From: Bacilli bacterium
GTDB taxonomy: Bacteria > Bacillota_I > Bacilli_A > RF39 > UBA660
DNA: 21,562 nucleotides
NCBI GenBank assembly: GCA_017473105.1
Contig: JAFUNE010000009.1
Coordinates: forward strand, 1 to 21,562
Direction: 5' to 3'
Part shown: piece by piece, positions 1-6,471 of the stretch
How the letters are laid out: each line of letters opens with the position of its first letter
How positions within the stretch are numbered: position 1 is the first letter of the stretch
The notes under the pieces: generated by a model
Databases searched by the model: none
Told to the model about the DNA's origin: nothing
The model's input: the letters and a program-made list of their open reading frames with translations, nothing else
Translations under genes and position numbers: made by a program

Positions 1-1
1 G

Positions 2-427
2 AGAACTCAAACTTATATTTTCTTACAAAAATTAAAATGTCCTAAATGTGGAAGAATACTTGCTAGTGGTGCTTCACATAAAATTAAATCTGATAAATGG
101 TATTTCTATTATAGATGCGAAAAACGTAAAAATAACATACATGAAAATAAAATTGAAGTAAAGATTAAGAATCTACTATCAAATATTATGGAATATGACA
201 ATGTTGTTAATGAATTCTATTTACCTGTTTTAAAAGCAAAAATTGAATATTGGAAAGATAAGTTTGACAAATTAATATCATTCTTATATAGTAAACTTCA
301 TAATTGGTATGATAAAGATGACAAGTATATTGATGTAGTTAATGATATGTACAAAGATAATGTTTTAGATGATGATGATATTAAAGATTTAAAGTTAAGC
401 AAAGAAAAAGATGATTTTGAGAGATAA
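2..427 (+). CDS. Large serine recombinase, C-terminal fragment (5' end outside window)
   Basis: The frame is open from base 2 without a start and ends in TAA, so only the last 141 residues are seen. It begins with a recombinase zinc-beta-ribbon: CPKCG at residues 13-17, then an aromatic strand and a third Cys at residue 39 (YYRCEKR). A helical, charged segment follows, as in the coiled-coil tail of large serine recombinases that integrate or excise mobile elements. The last 45 residues are unusually acidic (runs of Asp near DKDDK and LDDDD). The catalytic N-terminal domain, if present, lies upstream. A downstream ATG at 188 gives a 79-aa frame but is just an internal Met. Family assignment rests on the ribbon and the helical tail; moderately sure. 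Confidence 0.7.
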   Translation, partial: RTQTYIFLQKLKCPKCGRILASGASHKIKSDKWYFYYRCEKRKNNIHENKIEVKIKNLLSNIMEYDNVVNEFYLPVLKAKIEYWKDKFDKLISFLYSKLHNWYDKDDKYIDVVNDMYKDNVLDDDDIKDLKLSKEKDDFER

Positions 428-445
428 TCACTCATAATCATTTTT
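411..445 (+). terminator. Terminator overlapping the recombinase stop codon
   Basis: An 11-bp stem with one mismatch (ATGATTTTGAG at 411-421 against CTCATAATCAT at 431-441) is followed by TTTTCTTTT. The loop contains the TAA stop, so the terminator is built into the gene's 3' end. Confidence 0.65.
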
Positions 446-515
446 CTTTTGGTGTATGCTAAATATTTATAATTAAATAATAAGGGATTACATCACCTCC
501 TTTAAAATAGGGCAT

Positions 516-543
516 ATAAAAAGATTAGTATTGCTACTAATCT
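516..543 (-). terminator. Terminator of the 548-3025 minus-strand operon
   Basis: Perfect 9-bp stem AGATTAGTA/TACTAATCT with a 4-nt loop; read on the minus strand it is followed by TTTTT. It lies just past the stop codon of the L11-like gene and closes that operon. Confidence 0.75.
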
Positions 544-547
544 AAAA

Positions 548-847
548 TTATCTTCTTTTTACAGATTTTTCATTTTGTTCTCGATATAAAAAACTTAATG
601 ATTCATTTATTTGGGATATTTCATATCGCTTAAATTCTTCTTTTGAAAGAATATCATAACTTAAATCATTATAAATAATCACACCAAACTCAACAACACC
701 ATGTAAATCCTTAGACCAATTATTGAAATCATCACAGAATTTGTTGATATTTATTTTGCTTGGACCTAATGCAATTGCAACAGGTGGAGCTGGTGTAGCT
801 TTTCTTGCAGGTAATTTTAATTTTAAAGAATATTTAACTTCTTTCAT
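548..847 (-). CDS. Stand-alone ribosomal protein L11 N-terminal-domain-like protein
   Basis: This 99-aa protein aligns by eye with the N-terminal domain of ribosomal protein L11. Residues 13-28 read PARKATPAPPVAIALG, matching the L11 hallmark PAGKATPAPPVGPALG, and KININKFCDDFN at 31-42 matches the L11 segment GVNIMEFCKEFN. Residues 52-67 (VEFGVIIYNDLSYDIL) match the following strand (IPVVITVYEDRSFTFI). The C-terminal rRNA-binding domain of L11 is absent, replaced by a short charged tail ending SVKRR. In L11 this domain contacts the translational GTPases, stringent factor and thiopeptide antibiotics. It is not the housekeeping L11: it is half-length, the Gly of ALGxxG is Lys, and no ribosomal genes surround it. 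Its ATG overlaps the upstream gene's TGA (ATGA), implying translational coupling, and a GGAAAGG ribosome binding site precedes it. Function is unknown; a decoy or modulator of L11-binding factors is inference. Confidence 0.75.
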   Translation of the reverse strand: MKEVKYSLKLKLPARKATPAPPVAIALGPSKININKFCDDFNNWSKDLHGVVEFGVIIYNDLSYDILSKEEFKRYEISQINESLSFLYREQNEKSVKRR

Positions 848-1218
848 AGTTTTCCCTTTCCTTTATATGTTTTATTCATATCGTTTGAATCTAATATATT
901 ATTAATTTTTATAATAACATTATTCAAGAATTGTAATTCAACAGAATTTTCTTTGATTGCACTAAAACTAACTTTTTCTTTTTCAGTTATTTGTATATAT
1001 GATTTACTAACTATGCTACTATCATCTTCAATGCCGTCAATTTTTATTGTTCCTTCATCATCAGTATACATAATTAAATTTTGCTGATGATGAAGTCTTT
1101 TTCCTTTATAAATATAACAACCTAATTCATCGATTATTACCATTTCACCATCGCTATCGAAATTATATGAAACATATAAATTTTCTAATAATACTTTTAT
1201 AGTTTTTAAAACATCCAT
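844..1218 (-). CDS. Hypothetical protein, middle gene of L11-like operon
   Basis: I do not recognise this 124-aa protein. It is mostly beta-type with acidic patches (DDEGTIKIDGIEDD), ending in a Lys/Gly-rich tail (TYKGKGKL); no signal peptide or membrane segment is seen. The ATG at 1218 is chosen because GGAG lies nine bases upstream; an earlier in-frame ATG at 1233 sits on top of that ribosome binding site. It starts about 65 bases after the 580-aa gene and overlaps the next gene by four bases (ATGA), so it probably works with one or both neighbours. It could be a small adaptor or immunity-type protein, but nothing in the sequence decides this. Confidence 0.65.
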   Translation of the reverse strand: MDVLKTIKVLLENLYVSYNFDSDGEMVIIDELGCYIYKGKRLHHQQNLIMYTDDEGTIKIDGIEDDSSIVSKSYIQITEKEKVSFSAIKENSVELQFLNNVIIKINNILDSNDMNKTYKGKGKL

Positions 1219-1282
1219 ATATATCATCTCCATTTATATTTTATAATATTTTAGAAAAATCACCTATACTTCACTAAAAATT

Positions 1283-3025
1283 TTATTTCTTTGGTGTGGT
1301 TAGTTTCTTAACAGGTCCACTTTGTTCTTGGTGTATTGGTTGAAAATCTAGCTTAAGAACTTTTTCTAATTTTTCATCATACATTTTATTTGAGATTTGA
1401 TTTATATTTTCTTCTTTTAATGTAAGTAATGCCCATAAACCATATGCTTTTAAATATTCTTCAAAAAATTGTCTATTCCATATATCTCTTGGACCTAATG
1501 CTGCTAATGTAGATGTTATTGGATCACCTAGTGAATTTAAAAATTCTACTGATGGTCTATATGAATAATCAATTGTTCTTTGTCTTACATTTTTATTAAA
1601 CTCATCAAATTGCATATCAAGTCTATATTTTTTACAATATTCTTCTAATTTTTCATATTCTTTTTTATATCTTTCAGATGCTTCTAATTCTGTTTCTTCA
1701 AAAGGAATATTAAATTCTGCATATTTATCTTTTGTATATTGATATGATTTCATCCAATCTGTTCCAGTAACTATCTTATCATAAAGTGAAGTTCCTGTTG
1801 TAAAGAAGAAGTCTTCTGCATTTGATAATAAAAATTCAATAAATGTGCTACTTCTTAAACAAGTAATTGCATCTTGAATAATTGTTTGATTGTATGGGAC
1901 ACCTGCAAATAATATTTTTTCTGTTAAAGATGAAAAATTATCTTTAGTAACAATTAATTTAACAGGTTCTACCTTTACCCATACTTTACTTCCATATTTA
2001 TACTCGCAACCATTTGATAAAAGTGTTTTTGATTCTTTATCAAAGAAAGTAGCTGTAACTCTTACATATTTTTTACCATTATATTCATATTCTTCAACTA
2101 GTCCTTCATTACTTGTAGGAAAATATCTTCCTGTTTTATTTAGTTGATTATTCTTAAGTAATTTTTTTAATTCCTTTTGTTCTTTTCGTGTCGCAATTGT
2201 TTGAGGGAAATCCATAGCATCTGCCATTTTAACACCATCTAATTCAGGAACATTTATACTTGAATGATTATATGTATTAAATATTGGTCTTATACCTACC
2301 GATGTATCACTAACTTCTCTGATATCAGAATTATTGTTTCCAGCTACATAATGATATTTACCACTACATAAATTTATCCAAAATTTTCTTTCTTCAAGTC
2401 TTCTTTGTAACTTTCTTAAAAAATCACTTGAATATCCTAAATGTCTGTCTATTGTTAATGATGATATTGTTTCATTAATTCTTGGACCCGACATACATGC
2501 ACCCATTGTAGCCTCTGCATAATAACTTGTTTTTTCTTTTAAAGTCCACATTCTACCATCTTTATTTATACATAATGTTGTTCCAGTTTCATCAACTATT
2601 TCTATTATACATGGATCTACTATTTTATCTATTTCTTCACCCTTTGAATAACCATAAAAAGTGTAAAGTGGTTTTACTTCATTTAATTTATAAGCAGTTA
2701 TTTTTCTTGGACCATCACATATATTTAATGGTGTCTTTGATTCAACAGGTGTATTTGTCCAATAACTTCCCATTCTTCTCATATCATCGGATTCAAAATA
2801 TTCAGCCCCCATTAATATTGCATAATCTGTAACTTCTGCTTCTGAACCAATTGAACTAATTTGAACATTGTTTTTTTCTTCAATTTTTTTAGGTTCAATA
2901 GTAAATTCTCCAACTGTAAATGCTGAAACTGATGGAACCTTTGCTTCTCCTGCAGATAAATGTGCTATACCATATTTTTTAACTCTATTTTTTTTAATAT
3001 TTTTTTGATTAAATTTTGTTTTCAA
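1283..3025 (-). CDS. Large protein with DUF6273-like segments, first gene of L11-like operon
   Basis: A 580-aa protein with no signal peptide. Residues about 215-250 (FWINLCSG..., then VGIRPIFN) resemble the end of a DUF6273 domain, which usually closes with a GVRP motif and has a formylglycine-enzyme/C-type-lectin-like fold. Residues about 316-378 (YNGKKYVRV, WVKVEPVKLIV, LTEKILFAGVPYN) resemble the strand-plus-'EKIL' opening of the same family. Residues 420-500 are rich in Glu, Lys and Tyr and look coiled-coil or helical (YKKEYEKLEEYCKKYRL). The start is TTG at 3025 with AGGGGGA just upstream; the next Met is internal. A good promoter lies at 3081-3109. It leads an operon with the 124-aa and L11-like genes. 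Function is unknown; a surface- or ligand-recognition role is speculative. Confidence 0.75.
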   Translation of the reverse strand: MKTKFNQKNIKKNRVKKYGIAHLSAGEAKVPSVSAFTVGEFTIEPKKIEEKNNVQISSIGSEAEVTDYAILMGAEYFESDDMRRMGSYWTNTPVESKTPLNICDGPRKITAYKLNEVKPLYTFYGYSKGEEIDKIVDPCIIEIVDETGTTLCINKDGRMWTLKEKTSYYAEATMGACMSGPRINETISSLTIDRHLGYSSDFLRKLQRRLEERKFWINLCSGKYHYVAGNNNSDIREVSDTSVGIRPIFNTYNHSSINVPELDGVKMADAMDFPQTIATRKEQKELKKLLKNNQLNKTGRYFPTSNEGLVEEYEYNGKKYVRVTATFFDKESKTLLSNGCEYKYGSKVWVKVEPVKLIVTKDNFSSLTEKILFAGVPYNQTIIQDAITCLRSSTFIEFLLSNAEDFFFTTGTSLYDKIVTGTDWMKSYQYTKDKYAEFNIPFEETELEASERYKKEYEKLEEYCKKYRLDMQFDEFNKNVRQRTIDYSYRPSVEFLNSLGDPITSTLAALGPRDIWNRQFFEEYLKAYGLWALLTLKEENINQISNKMYDEKLEKVLKLDFQPIHQEQSGPVKKLTTPKK

Positions 3026-3080
3026 TTTTTCCCCCTAATAAAATTATAAGTATAAATTAACCCCTAAAAATGTGATAGTT

Positions 3081-3109
3081 ATCATATACCAAAAGTCTTA
3101 TTTCGTCAA
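3081..3109 (-). promoter_or_regulatory. Promoter of the 580-aa/L11-like operon
   Basis: On the minus strand TTGACG (3109-3104) is followed by a 17-nt spacer and TATGAT (3086-3081). Transcription would start near 3073, giving a leader of about 50 nt. Confidence 0.6.
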
Positions 3110-3214
3110 TAGTTTGAGAGAAAATTCACTATATTGCAACAAAAAGTATTAGTATTTATTCAATATAATTATACTATAGGTTAAACTATTTTTTATAAGA
3201 TAATCAATTTTTCG

Positions 3215-3242
3215 TTTCAAATATAAAAAAGTATGGTATTAT
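3215..3242 (+). promoter_or_regulatory. Promoter of unit A
   Basis: TTTCAA and TATTAT are separated by 16 nt, with TGG directly before the -10. It faces away from the 580-aa gene and drives no recognisable CDS; the only thing downstream before a terminator is unit A. Confidence 0.45.
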
Positions 3243-3248
3243 ATTTAT

Positions 3249-3347
3249 AAAGGTCAGTTATTTAACAACTTTTACTATTAGAGTTTTGAATAACCTTTGT
3301 TATTGCTCCATAAAGTAAATTAACTAGTCTTGTGACTAGTTTTTTTT
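3249..3347 (+). ncRNA. Unit A: candidate ~100-nt structured small RNA
   Basis: A promoter-to-terminator interval with no convincing reading frame. Inside is a GAG...CTC-closed hairpin whose inner stem is AATAAC-CTTT-GTTATT, ending in TTGCTCCATAA at 3302-3312, then a perfect 8-bp terminator hairpin (AACTAGTC/GACTAGTT, 3322-3341) with a T tract. The stretch AACTTTTACTATTAGAGTTT at about 3267-3286 has a near match in unit B (AACTTTTATTGTTAGAGTTT). Units B and C share the GCTCCA word and the terminal terminator. RNA class unknown; an attachment-site remnant is the main alternative. Confidence 0.4.
3322..3347 (+). terminator. Terminator of unit A
   Basis: Eight-base-pair perfect stem AACTAGTC/GACTAGTT, loop TTGT, then six further T. 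Confidence 0.75.
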
Positions 3348-3360
3348 GTGCAGAAAAATA

Positions 3361-3382
3361 CGAACCCATGTTAGCAGCTAAC
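3361..3382. repeat. tRNA-Gly-complementary tail motif, copy A
   Basis: Bases 3361-3379 match the reverse complement of the window's tRNA-Gly from the 3' anticodon stem to the T-loop, with one mismatch. GTTAGC-A-GCTAAC (3370-3382) is a perfect dyad. A nearly identical word occurs after unit C in the same orientation (21503-21519), and weaker forms follow unit B and the tRNA itself. It could be an attachment-site core or an antisense tail. Confidence 0.5.
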
Positions 3383-3403
3383 GAAGTCTAAATGTATTTT
3401 TTA

Positions 3404-4156
3404 TTATATGTTATTATGTTTCATACATTTATCATACTTATATTGTATAATGTCATCAAATAAACTATACCATTTTATTTGTACACAATGACGTTTTGTT
3501 TCATATAGTCTATTGTAATTTAAGTTTCTTGTTTGTGGTTGAACAAACAAACTACTAATATGTGGTCCTGATGACTCTAAACTTGAATTATTTTCTAATA
3601 TTTCTTTTATTTGTTTTTTATTTATCCATAAGTAATCGTTTGGTTCGCCTATACATATAGCATCAACTTCATACAATGAATTAGTTCCTTTTAATACAAA
3701 TCTTTCAATAGATTTTTTTATCAAATTGTTTTCATTAAAATATTTATTAATTAGATCAATATCATTTATATTATTATATTTATATTCATATGAACTCATT
3801 CTTTTAATTCCATTACCTGTAATAGTTCCATCTGCATAATGATATTGTACATATTTTTTTATGATGGTTTCTGGTACTTTATTTTCCCTTAAAAAATTAA
3901 TAAATGTACTTAATGGTTCAACGTGTACAGAGTTTCTACTACCTTTTTTTATGCTTATACCCTTTATTATGTTACGAATTTTTATCATTACATCAGTTTT
4001 TTGTTTCATATGATTTCTCCATGCTTTAATTATTTCTTTTTCATTAACATTATTAAATATAGAATATATCATTTCCTGTGTATTTAAATCTAATTCATTT
4101 ATTCTTTTATTATTTAACAACATAACAAATCCATATTCATTGTCAAATCCATCCAT
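3404..4156 (-). CDS. Hypothetical protein, possible PD-(D/E)xK-like nuclease
   Basis: I do not recognise the family of this 250-aa protein with certainty. The C-terminal third has a restriction-enzyme-like pattern: SLYEVDAICIG (Asp at about 165), then HISSLFVQPQTRNLNYN and, 60 residues after the Asp, CVQIKW (Gln 226, Lys 228), which could be the D...(E/Q)xK metal site of a nuclease. The N-terminal half is helical and basic. No partner methyltransferase is adjacent, which argues against a classical type II restriction system. Start: ATG at 4156, seven bases after a full AAAGGAGGTG; the upstream GTG at 4165 overlaps that site and was rejected. It converges with unit A. The gene is convincing; the function is inference. 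Confidence 0.55.
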   Translation of the reverse strand: MDGFDNEYGFVMLLNNKRINELDLNTQEMIYSIFNNVNEKEIIKAWRNHMKQKTDVMIKIRNIIKGISIKKGSRNSVHVEPLSTFINFLRENKVPETIIKKYVQYHYADGTITGNGIKRMSSYEYKYNNINDIDLINKYFNENNLIKKSIERFVLKGTNSLYEVDAICIGEPNDYLWINKKQIKEILENNSSLESSGPHISSLFVQPQTRNLNYNRLYETKRHCVQIKWYSLFDDIIQYKYDKCMKHNNI

Positions 4157-4237
4157 TATATTCACCTCCTTTAATATAATTATTTGCTTTTTTTGGATAA
4201 AACACTATTTTTTTTAGAAAAAAGGCTGAAGTTTTTG

Positions 4238-4266
4238 TTGACAAAATCTTTTTTGTTTGATAATAT
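4238..4266 (+). promoter_or_regulatory. Promoter of tRNA-Gly
   Basis: TTGACA, exactly 17 nt, then TAATAT; the tRNA begins 16 bases downstream. The nearest to consensus in the window, fitting a stable RNA gene. Confidence 0.75.
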
Positions 4267-4281
4267 TGTATTTACTGAAAC

Positions 4282-4355
4282 GCAGGTGTAGTTTAATGGT
4301 AGAACTTCAGCCTTCCAAGCTGCTAACGTGGGTTCGATTCCCATCACCTGCTCCA
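4282..4355 (+). tRNA. tRNA-Gly (anticodon TCC)
   Basis: The acceptor stem GCAGGTG/CACCTGC is perfect, followed by discriminator T and encoded CCA. The D-stem is GTTT/GAAC, the anticodon loop CTTCCAA gives TCC, and the T-arm is TGGG-TTCGATT-CCCA. It closely resembles Bacillota tRNA-Gly(TCC). The outermost anticodon-stem pair is mismatched (T27-C43), a small departure from the usual GCTGA. It stands alone between accessory genes with its own promoter and terminator, so it may be carried by, or be the target of, a mobile element. Confidence 0.95.
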
Positions 4356-4366
4356 TTGAGGTTAAT

Positions 4367-4399
4367 ACTCACACACTTTATATGAGTGTGTGAGTTTTT
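4367..4399 (+). terminator. Terminator of tRNA-Gly
   Basis: Eleven-base-pair perfect stem ACTCACACACT/AGTGTGTGAGT with a 7-nt loop and TTTTT. Confidence 0.85.
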
Positions 4400-4412
4400 C
4401 TTTGCATTTCAG

Positions 4413-4432
4413 TCAAACCCCGTCTCAGCTTG
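4413..4432. repeat. Degenerate tail motif after the tRNA terminator (copy D)
   Basis: TTTGCA then TCAAACCCCGTCTCAGCTT follow the tRNA-Gly terminator, resembling TTTGCAG...TCGAACCCGCGTTAGCAG after unit C and the equivalent after unit A. The match is looser than between A and C and may be partly chance. Confidence 0.3.
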
Positions 4433-4528
4433 GAATGCCTACATAGATTAACATATTAAAGATAGATAAGTTCATAGTATTTGATATTATGGGCTTTTTT
4501 CATTGTTTAAAGGAGATATGAATTATTT

Positions 4529-5092
4529 ATGAAAACGACCATAGAAACTTTAACTTTTCCTTGTGAGATTAAAAACAAATTAAAAATTAAAACTAATAGT
4601 GAATATAAGCAAGATATAAAAACAATTTTCAATGTTAAAGAAATTAAAAAACTAAAATTAAAATCCGAGTATGTTAAAAGAAATAATGTTTGGAAAAAAT
4701 TAACTAGTGAACAAAAACAATTTATAATCGATAAGTATATTGATGAAATAGAGATTGAAGTGGATAAAGATTATAATGTTATTATTAAGAATGTTATATT
4801 TAATAAAAATGAAATCGAAAATATTGCTTATATGTTTAGAAATGATTGTTTTGATATGGTAATCAATATTAACAATCAAGATGTAATACTTTCTAATTAT
4901 CAAAACGAAATAGATACTCAAAAATATATTAATACATTAAGAAATTTTTATAATATAAAAGAAACAACTATTTATGATAGCATGTTTAATATTAATGAAT
5001 TATCAACAGATGATATAATACAAATTATTCCACAAGAAAAAGGAACAAAGTTTGAAAAAAATAAATTTACCATTTTAGAAATTGAGGTATAA
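4529..5092 (+). CDS. Isolated serine-recombinase-tail-like protein
   Basis: The middle of this 187-aa protein (about residues 40-105) looks like the C-terminal segment of large serine recombinases: WKKLTSEQKQFIIDKYID then EIEIEVDKDYNVIIKNVIF, resembling the family's 'W..LT.EEK..II...ID.I' plus beta-hairpin. No resolvase catalytic domain or zinc ribbon precedes it; the upstream bases are tRNA, terminator and noncoding DNA. It may be the remnant of a truncated recombinase now read from an internal start, or a small accessory protein of a recombinase. Residues 110-187 are acidic and unrecognised. The ATG at 4529 lies 12 bases after AAAGGAG, a longish spacing; a nearer ATG (4517) opens only a 4-codon frame. 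Gene likely real, relationship moderately supported. Confidence 0.55.
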   Translation: MKTTIETLTFPCEIKNKLKIKTNSEYKQDIKTIFNVKEIKKLKLKSEYVKRNNVWKKLTSEQKQFIIDKYIDEIEIEVDKDYNVIIKNVIFNKNEIENIAYMFRNDCFDMVININNQDVILSNYQNEIDTQKYINTLRNFYNIKETTIYDSMFNINELSTDDIIQIIPQEKGTKFEKNKFTILEIEV

Positions 5093-5108
5093 CTATCTCA
5101 ATTTTTTT
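5079..5108 (+). terminator. Terminator overlapping the 3' end of the 187-aa gene
   Basis: AAATTGAG (5079-5086) pairs with CTCAATTT (5097-5104), followed by TTTT. The stop codon is inside the loop. Confidence 0.6.
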
Positions 5109-5125
5109 GTTATAGAGGTGATAAT

Positions 5126-5278
5126 ATAGATTATTTTTTTAAATTTTTAATACCACAATTATTAGAATATTTTCACAATGATAAAGAGATTATTGATGAA
5201 TTTATTCCTAAAGTTATAAATAAATATTATAAAAAATTATTCTTTGAAACTAAAGAAAAAGATAATTCTGAATGTTAA
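5126..5278 (+). pseudogene. Small ORF lacking a standard start (same family as 13077-13172)
   Basis: A 50-codon open frame begins at an ATA codon just after GAGGTGAT and ends in TAA. Its start, IDYFFKFLIPQLLEYFHNDKE, closely resembles the 31-aa ORF at 13077 (INYFFEIVVPQILEYFMENKE). The in-frame start is ATA where the other copy has ATG nearby, so it is either inactivated or uses a rare start. The longer tail (FIPKVINKYYKKLFF) suggests the 13077 copy is truncated. It looks like a short amphipathic helical protein; role unknown. Confidence 0.4.
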
Positions 5279-5286
5279 TTCCAAAA

Positions 5287-6276
5287 TTATCTTTGTGTTA
5301 ATGTTTTAACAATAGTTTGATTATTAAGTTCATCTCTAACATTTTGTACCTTTTCTTCATTAATTAATGAACAATAATCTCTTATTCTTCTCAATTGCAA
5401 AACAAATTTTTCTCTTGCAGTTCTTAACTTTACTTCTTCAATATCAACCTTAACTTTTTCATCACTTTTATTTGATAAATCAACTCCATTATAAAACATT
5501 ATTGGAGACTTAACTTCACCATGAAAATCACAATTAGAATTCTCTATTATTACGCTTTCTTTTCCTGTAATACTAGTATCACTTGATTTAATACTTGTTG
5601 ATTTAATGTTAATATCTTTGCCTATAAATGCAGAATTTTCTAATCTTGTGTTTACTGCATCTATATCAATTCCACCAGTATTTTCGCAAACAACAATACT
5701 ATCTGTAAATTCTACTTCTCTTGCATCTATTTTCATTCCAAAAACTTGGTCTCCATATTGTTTTAATTCATAACCATTGACAAAATTTTCATTTACAAAA
5801 GTTATTTTTTTAACCAAATTAGCAGTTAAAAAACAATTACCAATAAAATAAACATTACAATGATCTTTATATTTATTATTTTCAAAAGTTATTTCATTAC
5901 CCCAAGTTATATAAATACTCTTTTCAAATATACAATTTTTAAATGTCACATTACACCATGTAGATGTAAATTGTAATCCAGTATCAAACTTTATACCATC
6001 AAAAATATAATATACATCTTTATCAAGTCCGAAAGCCTCTGTAGTTTCTCTTATTCCATCAGTCACTACATTCATCCCAAGAAGCATTAAATCATAAATA
6101 GGTTTATTACCCTTATATTTATCTAATGCATCTTGCTCTACATAACATATTATTCTATCGTCTGTTTCAACGATTCTACCAATATTACATATTGATTTTC
6201 TCAAATACGCATTTCTTGCTTCGTTATATAATTTCTTCTTTGTTTTATCTTTTATTTTCTCAACTATATTTGCCAT
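5287..6276 (-). CDS. Beta-helix-like hypothetical protein
   Basis: A 329-aa protein. Residues about 85-255 are short, regularly spaced beta turns rich in Asn, Asp and Thr (VTFKNCIFEKSIYI, ITFENNKYKDHCNVYF, IKSTSIKSSDTSITG), the look of a right-handed parallel beta-helix. The N-terminus is basic and helical; the last 60 residues are helical and charged. There is no signal peptide, so it probably acts in the cytoplasm. No polysaccharide-lyase or pectinase catalytic motif is seen. ATG at 6276 follows AAAGGGGGA. Its leader is almost the same as that of the gene at 20395, 14 kb away, implying a shared regulatory origin. Function unknown; structural guess only. Confidence 0.6.
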   Translation of the reverse strand: MANIVEKIKDKTKKKLYNEARNAYLRKSICNIGRIVETDDRIICYVEQDALDKYKGNKPIYDLMLLGMNVVTDGIRETTEAFGLDKDVYYIFDGIKFDTGLQFTSTWCNVTFKNCIFEKSIYITWGNEITFENNKYKDHCNVYFIGNCFLTANLVKKITFVNENFVNGYELKQYGDQVFGMKIDAREVEFTDSIVVCENTGGIDIDAVNTRLENSAFIGKDINIKSTSIKSSDTSITGKESVIIENSNCDFHGEVKSPIMFYNGVDLSNKSDEKVKVDIEEVKLRTAREKFVLQLRRIRDYCSLINEEKVQNVRDELNNQTIVKTLTQR

Positions 6277-6283
6277 AATAAAA

Positions 6284-6307
6284 ATCCCCCTTTGAATTGC
6301 TAACTAT
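6284..6307 (-). promoter_or_regulatory. Leader shared with the 20395 gene
   Basis: Read on the minus strand, ATAGTTAGCAATTC then AAAGGGGGATTT precedes the ATG. The gene at 20395 has the same sequence with one base missing (20367-20390). Conservation extends beyond the ribosome binding site. Confidence 0.5.
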
Positions 6308-6421
6308 TCAAACATAAAAGTTAATTTTTTGCAAATTTTCCCCTCTAAAACTGTCTAAATATTGATAAAAAATGGTCTTTTATTTTTGAACAGGATAAGA
6401 TGTTTCCACCACTTTTTTAGT

Positions 6422-6446
6422 AAAACCCTTATTTTATAAGGATTTT
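6422..6446 (-). terminator. Terminator downstream of the DUF6161-like gene
   Basis: An 11-bp stem (AAAATCCTTAT/ATAAGGGTTTT on the minus strand, one G-T pair) with a 3-nt loop; the 3' arm ends in TTTT. AT symmetry means it may act in both directions. Confidence 0.5.
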
Positions 6447-6471
6447 TGCACTAAAAAATGGCGTCAAAACA

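Noticed and set aside
548..847. Housekeeping ribosomal protein L11 gene
   Set aside because: It lacks the C-terminal domain and is not beside L1, L10 or secE/nusG genes; several hallmark residues differ.
2527..2832. Open frame on the plus strand inside the 580-aa gene
   Set aside because: It is Leu/Phe/His-rich, has no ribosome binding site, and is the antisense shadow of a well-supported gene. The same holds for 1890-2147, 14992-15321, 11388-11600 and 19339-19569.
844..3025. TGA read as tryptophan (Mollicutes code)
   Set aside because: TGA ends several genes at sensible places (844, 13030, 16652), often with ATGA overlaps, and Trp is encoded by TGG.
3249..3312. Unit A (and C) as degenerate tRNA genes ending in GCTCCA
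   Set aside because: No matching 5' acceptor strand or D/anticodon arms can be found upstream; only the 3' word resembles a tRNA end.
3249..3347. Retron or CRISPR-type RNA
   Set aside because: No reverse transcriptase or Cas gene is present, and the units are not regularly spaced repeats.
3404..4156. Naming the 250-aa protein as a specific type II restriction enzyme
   Set aside because: Only a loose motif pattern is seen; no methyltransferase or specificity homologue can be recognised.
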